A model generated the notes under the pieces. The model made no database searches and had not been told where the DNA came from. It saw only the letters and a program-made list of their open reading frames with translations. Of a DNA stretch of 55,529 nucleotides, positions 53,102-55,529 are shown piece after piece. The translations under genes were made by a program, and so were the position numbers. The DNA comes from Lampropedia puyangensis (GTDB lineage Bacteria; Pseudomonadota; Gammaproteobacteria; Burkholderiales; Burkholderiaceae_C), in NCBI RefSeq assembly GCF_004833285.1, contig NZ_STFG01000014.1, positions 43,572 to 99,100 on the forward strand, read 5' to 3'. Each line of letters starts with the position of its first letter. Position 1 is the first letter of the stretch.

Positions 53102-53365
53102 GGTTTTCCCTCTGGTTTATGGTTGATTTTTTTAATGGGCACGGCCTGAATGCACTGAATAAGTGCGGGCATGCACAGTCGGCGCAAGTGTAGGTGCGCC
53201 ATTAGGTTTCGGCAAGCATCAAAGTGGGCTGTTTATGACGAGAAGCCTGTATGGACACGCTGACTCAGGGTTTGTGTTTACGACTATCAGCCAATTGTTC
53301 TGCTTGAGCAGATGCGGTACAACGACCGCCAGTTGTCTATTCATGAAAATCAGGAGATAAGCGCG

Positions 53366-55012
53366 ATGAACCCCTACAGCCAGCATCTGGATCGCAATGC
53401 GGCGAATTTTTCGGCCATCACTCCACTGGACTTTATTCGTCGCAGCGCCGAGGTGTATCCCACACGCTTGGCGGTGGTGCATGGTGATATCCGGCGCAAT
53501 TGGCAACAGACGTATCAACGCAGCCGCCAATTGGCCAGCGCATTGCAGCGTGCAGGTGTAGAGAAAAACGATACCGTGGCCGTTATCTTGCCCAATACCC
53601 CGCCCATGGTCGAAGCCCACTTTGGTGTGCCTATGGCTGGTGCGGTGCTGAATGCGCTCAACACTCGGCTTGACCCGGAAACCATTGCTTTCATGCTCGA
53701 CCATGGCGAGGCCAAAGTCTTGGTGGTTGACCCCGAGTTCGCCAAGCTGATTGCACAAGCGTTGCCATTACGCAAAACCCAGCATTTGCGCACCATCATC
53801 ACTGTTGAAGACGCGCTGTATGGTCCAGCCCCGGTGCAGCTTGAAGGTGCAATCGATTACGAAGCCTTCATTGCACAGGGCGATGCGCAATTTGACTGGC
53901 AACGCCCTGCGGACGAGTGGGATGCCATTGCCTTGAACTACACCAGTGGCACCACAGGCGATCCCAAAGGCGTGGTTTACCACCACCGGGGGGCAGCACT
54001 CAATGCCATTTCCGCCATTCTTGAATGGGACATGCCCAAGCACGCCGTGTATTTGTGGACTTTGCCCATGTTCCATTGCAATGGCTGGTGTTTCCCTTGG
54101 GCCGTGGCTGCGCGCGCAGGCGTGAACGTGTGTTTGCGCCGCGTGGAGCCAGCGGCCGTATTCAATGCCATGCGTGAGCACGGCGTTACGCATTATTGCG
54201 GCGCACCGATTGTGCATGGCATGTTGGTCAACGCCCCTGTCGCTCTGAAAGAAGGCGTGCCTGCAGGCGTGAAAGCCATGGTGGCTGGGGCTGCTCCGCC
54301 TGCCTCCATGATTGAAGGCATGGAAGAAATGGGCTTTGACCTCACCCACGTTTATGGTTTGACCGAGGTATACGGCCCCGCCACCGTTTGCGCTAAGCAC
54401 GATGCGTGGCAAACACTCGATATTGGCGAGCGCGCCCAGCTCAATGCCCGCCAAGGCGTGCGCTACCACTTAGAGCAAGATGCTCAAGTGCTCGATCCAG
54501 AAACCATGCAGCCTGTGCCCTGGGATGGTGAAACCATGGGCGAGATCATGTTCCGTGGCAATATCGCCATGAAAGGCTATTTGAAAAATCCGGCAGCGAC
54601 AGAAAAAGCCTTTGCGGGTGGCTGGTTTCACTCTGGCGATCTGGCCGTGCAATACCCAGACGGATACATCAAAATCAAAGACCGTAGCAAAGACATCATC
54701 ATCTCCGGGGGCGAGAATATTTCGTCTATTGAAGTGGAAGACGCTCTTTACCGCCACCCCGCTGTTCTCGCCGCAGCCGTGGTGGCCAAACCCGATCCCA
54801 AGTGGGGCGAGACACCATGTGCTTTTGTTGAACTCAAAGATGGCGCTGACGTCACCCCGGAAGACATCGTGCTCCACTGCAAGAAGCACTTGGCGGGTTT
54901 CAAGGTCCCTCGTGCGGTGGTGTTTGGTCCCTTGCCAAAAACCAGCACCGGCAAAATCCAGAAATTTGAATTGCGCAAGCAAGTGGGCTCAGCGCAGGCC
55001 ATTGATGTGTGA
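53366..55012 (+). CDS. AMP-dependent acyl-CoA ligase
   Basis: The 548-residue product belongs to the ANL superfamily and activates a carboxylic acid to its CoA thioester through an acyl-AMP. The P-loop is Tyr-Thr-Ser-Gly-Thr-Thr-Gly-Asp-Pro-Lys-Gly-Val near residue 190. Val-Tyr-Gly-Leu-Thr-Glu, Trp-Phe-His-Ser-Gly-Asp-Leu, Lys-Asp-Arg-Ser-Lys-Asp-Ile-Ile and the C-terminal Lys in Thr-Ser-Thr-Gly-Lys-Ile-Gln-Lys are all intact. Length and style resemble medium-chain or methylmercaptopropionate-type ligases (DmdB-like); the substrate is unknown. The ATG at 53366 follows AGGAGAT. No other fatty acid genes are adjacent. Confidence 0.9.
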   Translation: MNPYSQHLDRNAANFSAITPLDFIRRSAEVYPTRLAVVHGDIRRNWQQTYQRSRQLASALQRAGVEKNDTVAVILPNTPPMVEAHFGVPMAGAVLNALNTRLDPETIAFMLDHGEAKVLVVDPEFAKLIAQALPLRKTQHLRTIITVEDALYGPAPVQLEGAIDYEAFIAQGDAQFDWQRPADEWDAIALNYTSGTTGDPKGVVYHHRGAALNAISAILEWDMPKHAVYLWTLPMFHCNGWCFPWAVAARAGVNVCLRRVEPAAVFNAMREHGVTHYCGAPIVHGMLVNAPVALKEGVPAGVKAMVAGAAPPASMIEGMEEMGFDLTHVYGLTEVYGPATVCAKHDAWQTLDIGERAQLNARQGVRYHLEQDAQVLDPETMQPVPWDGETMGEIMFRGNIAMKGYLKNPAATEKAFAGGWFHSGDLAVQYPDGYIKIKDRSKDIIISGGENISSIEVEDALYRHPAVLAAAVVAKPDPKWGETPCAFVELKDGADVTPEDIVLHCKKHLAGFKVPRAVVFGPLPKTSTGKIQKFELRKQVGSAQAIDV

Positions 55013-55138
55013 GGGGCGTTGTCTCGGTTATGGAGCTGAATTTTGGTTGAAGTTTTGCTCTTCCAGCCAGAAGGTATAAGAACATAACTATTCTGGCGAA
55101 TGCGGGACACACCCAACGCCGCGTTGCACACTAAGATG

Positions 55139-55192
55139 CACTTTCTCAGTGTCCACCTCGTGTGGACTTGTTGTATCTGAATACAGAAAGTG
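55139..55192. repeat. Nested inverted repeat upstream of the small exported ORF
   Basis: CACTTTCT (55139-55146) is complementary to AGAAAGTG (55185-55192), and within it GTCCAC (55151-55156) pairs with GTGGAC (55162-55167). The structure ends seven bases before the ATG at 55199 and could form in mRNA upstream of that ORF or be an operator. Confidence 0.5.
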
Positions 55193-55198
55193 GAACAT

Positions 55199-55345
55199 AT
55201 GCGCAGTGAGATGTTGGCGCTGGCCTTGGTGGCAAGTTTTGGACTTGTTGGAACATCGCAGGCACGTGTAACCCAATGGGAAATGGTGCCCAAGGCCCTG
55301 CGTTTGACGGCCAAAGCTTTGGGGACATCGGTTCATATGTTTTGA
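55199..55345 (+). CDS. Possible small exported peptide, 48 residues
   Basis: An ATG with GGAA eight bases upstream opens a 48-codon frame ending TGA at 55343-55345. The first 22 residues look like a Sec signal peptide: Met-Arg-Ser-Glu, then Leu-Ala-Leu-Ala-Leu-Val-Ala, ending Ser-Gln-Ala. The predicted mature part is about 26 residues, basic and amphipathic. No family is recognised. It could be a real small gene, the truncated start of a larger lost gene, or chance. Confidence 0.35.
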   Translation: MRSEMLALALVASFGLVGTSQARVTQWEMVPKALRLTAKALGTSVHMF

Positions 55346-55370
55346 TTTTGATACTTTTGCAGAGCTTCCG

Positions 55371-55405
55371 TAGGGTAGCAGGTTCGATTCCTACCAGGCG
55401 CGCTA
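55371..55405 (+). other. tRNA 3'-end-like fragment, possible attachment site
   Basis: The segment contains GGTTCGATTCC, a canonical T-loop with partial T-stem pairing (one mismatch), followed by CAGGCGCGC-TA, which resembles the 3' acceptor strand of a tRNA (Arg-like, where one expects CAGGCGCGCCA). The preceding bases do not form the D and anticodon arms, so no intact tRNA is present. Such duplicated tRNA ends are left by integrative elements. The DNA after it, to the window end, is markedly more AT-rich with long T-runs. Confidence 0.55.
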
Positions 55406-55529
55406 AATGTTCGATTAAGTAAGGCTAGACTCGGCAAAAGTTCTTGTGAATTGTGAAGATTTTTTTAATATTTAAATGTAGTTGGATTTTTTTGGTGTTA
55501 TAGTAGCGGGCTTGGCTGATGAGGTGTTT
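55406..55529. other. AT-rich right edge without a visible gene
   Basis: The last 124 bases hold several T-runs and no start-to-stop frame worth reporting. The composition differs from the housekeeping genes to the left. It may be the beginning of an acquired segment that continues beyond the window, or a promoter region. Confidence 0.4.

Overview
The window reads as a stretch of a betaproteobacterial chromosome, most likely Burkholderiales and close to Comamonadaceae. This is inferred from gene order and protein style: mreBCD-mrdA beside gatCAB, ptsN next to a short hpf, isovaleryl-CoA dehydrogenase beside a beta carbonic anhydrase, and gpmA divergent from rhodanese-grxC. Most coding DNA is moderately GC-rich. 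There are no rRNA genes, CRISPR arrays, complete insertion sequences or integrases. One intact tRNA (Val, anticodon CAC) and a tRNA-like 3' fragment at the right edge are present.

Layout. 1-3.3 kb: a DUF441 membrane protein and a polar amino acid ABC transporter. 3.4-5.8 kb: an exported penicillin/AHL acylase-like lipoprotein on the minus strand. 6-9.4 kb: thiamine genes, with thiE divergent from a TPP-riboswitch-led thiS-thiG-thiF/MoeZ operon. 9.4-10.4 kb: ptsN and hpf. 11-13 kb: ivd and can. 13.1-17.8 kb: the cell-shape operon mreB-mreC-mreD-mrdA on the minus strand. 18-21.7 kb: gatC-gatA-gatB. 21.7-23.2 kb: an AT-rich SIR2-domain gene wedged between gatB and metN. 23.2-26 kb: the methionine importer metN-metI-metQ. 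26.1-27.7 kb: a DASS anion transporter. 27.7-30.6 kb: pncB-elaA-nadM/Nudix on the minus strand (NAD salvage). 30.9-33.2 kb: fmdB-like gene and aspS. 33.3-34.5 kb: a methyltransferase and a DUF1090 protein. 35-41 kb: an RraA-family aldolase, an aminotransferase, a glutamate/aspartate-type ABC transporter and a LysR regulator, which look like one catabolic locus. 41-46 kb: a Vat-like acetyltransferase, then a LysR regulator divergent from a FAH-SDR-MFS set suggestive of deoxy-sugar-acid catabolism. 46-47.2 kb: an atypical signal peptidase and tRNA-Val. 47.4-49 kb: lemA and an M48 protease. 49.2-52.6 kb: ctpA, gpmA, rhodanese and grxC. 52.7-55 kb: a Met-rich lipoprotein and an acyl-CoA ligase. 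55-55.5 kb: a possible small exported peptide and the tRNA-like fragment.

The clearest accessory signal is the SIR2-family gene at 21734-23236. It is far more AT-rich than its surroundings, starts 6 bp after gatB ends, and its stop overlaps the metN start. It carries the expected NAD-site motifs on a C-terminal half I do not recognise, and no partner gene is nearby. A single-gene NAD-depleting antiphage protein is the leading hypothesis. Second-rank signals are the tRNA-like 3' end followed by AT-rich DNA at the right edge (possible attachment site), the RraA-aminotransferase-transporter locus, a signal peptidase with Ala where the catalytic Lys is expected, and two kinds of structured intergenic repeat.

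Translation and NAD metabolism link several loci. GatCAB together with an AspRS bearing residues associated with non-discriminating enzymes suggests indirect Asn-tRNA synthesis. The pncB-nadM operon lies about 4.5 kb from the SIR2 gene, but nothing shows that this proximity is functional.
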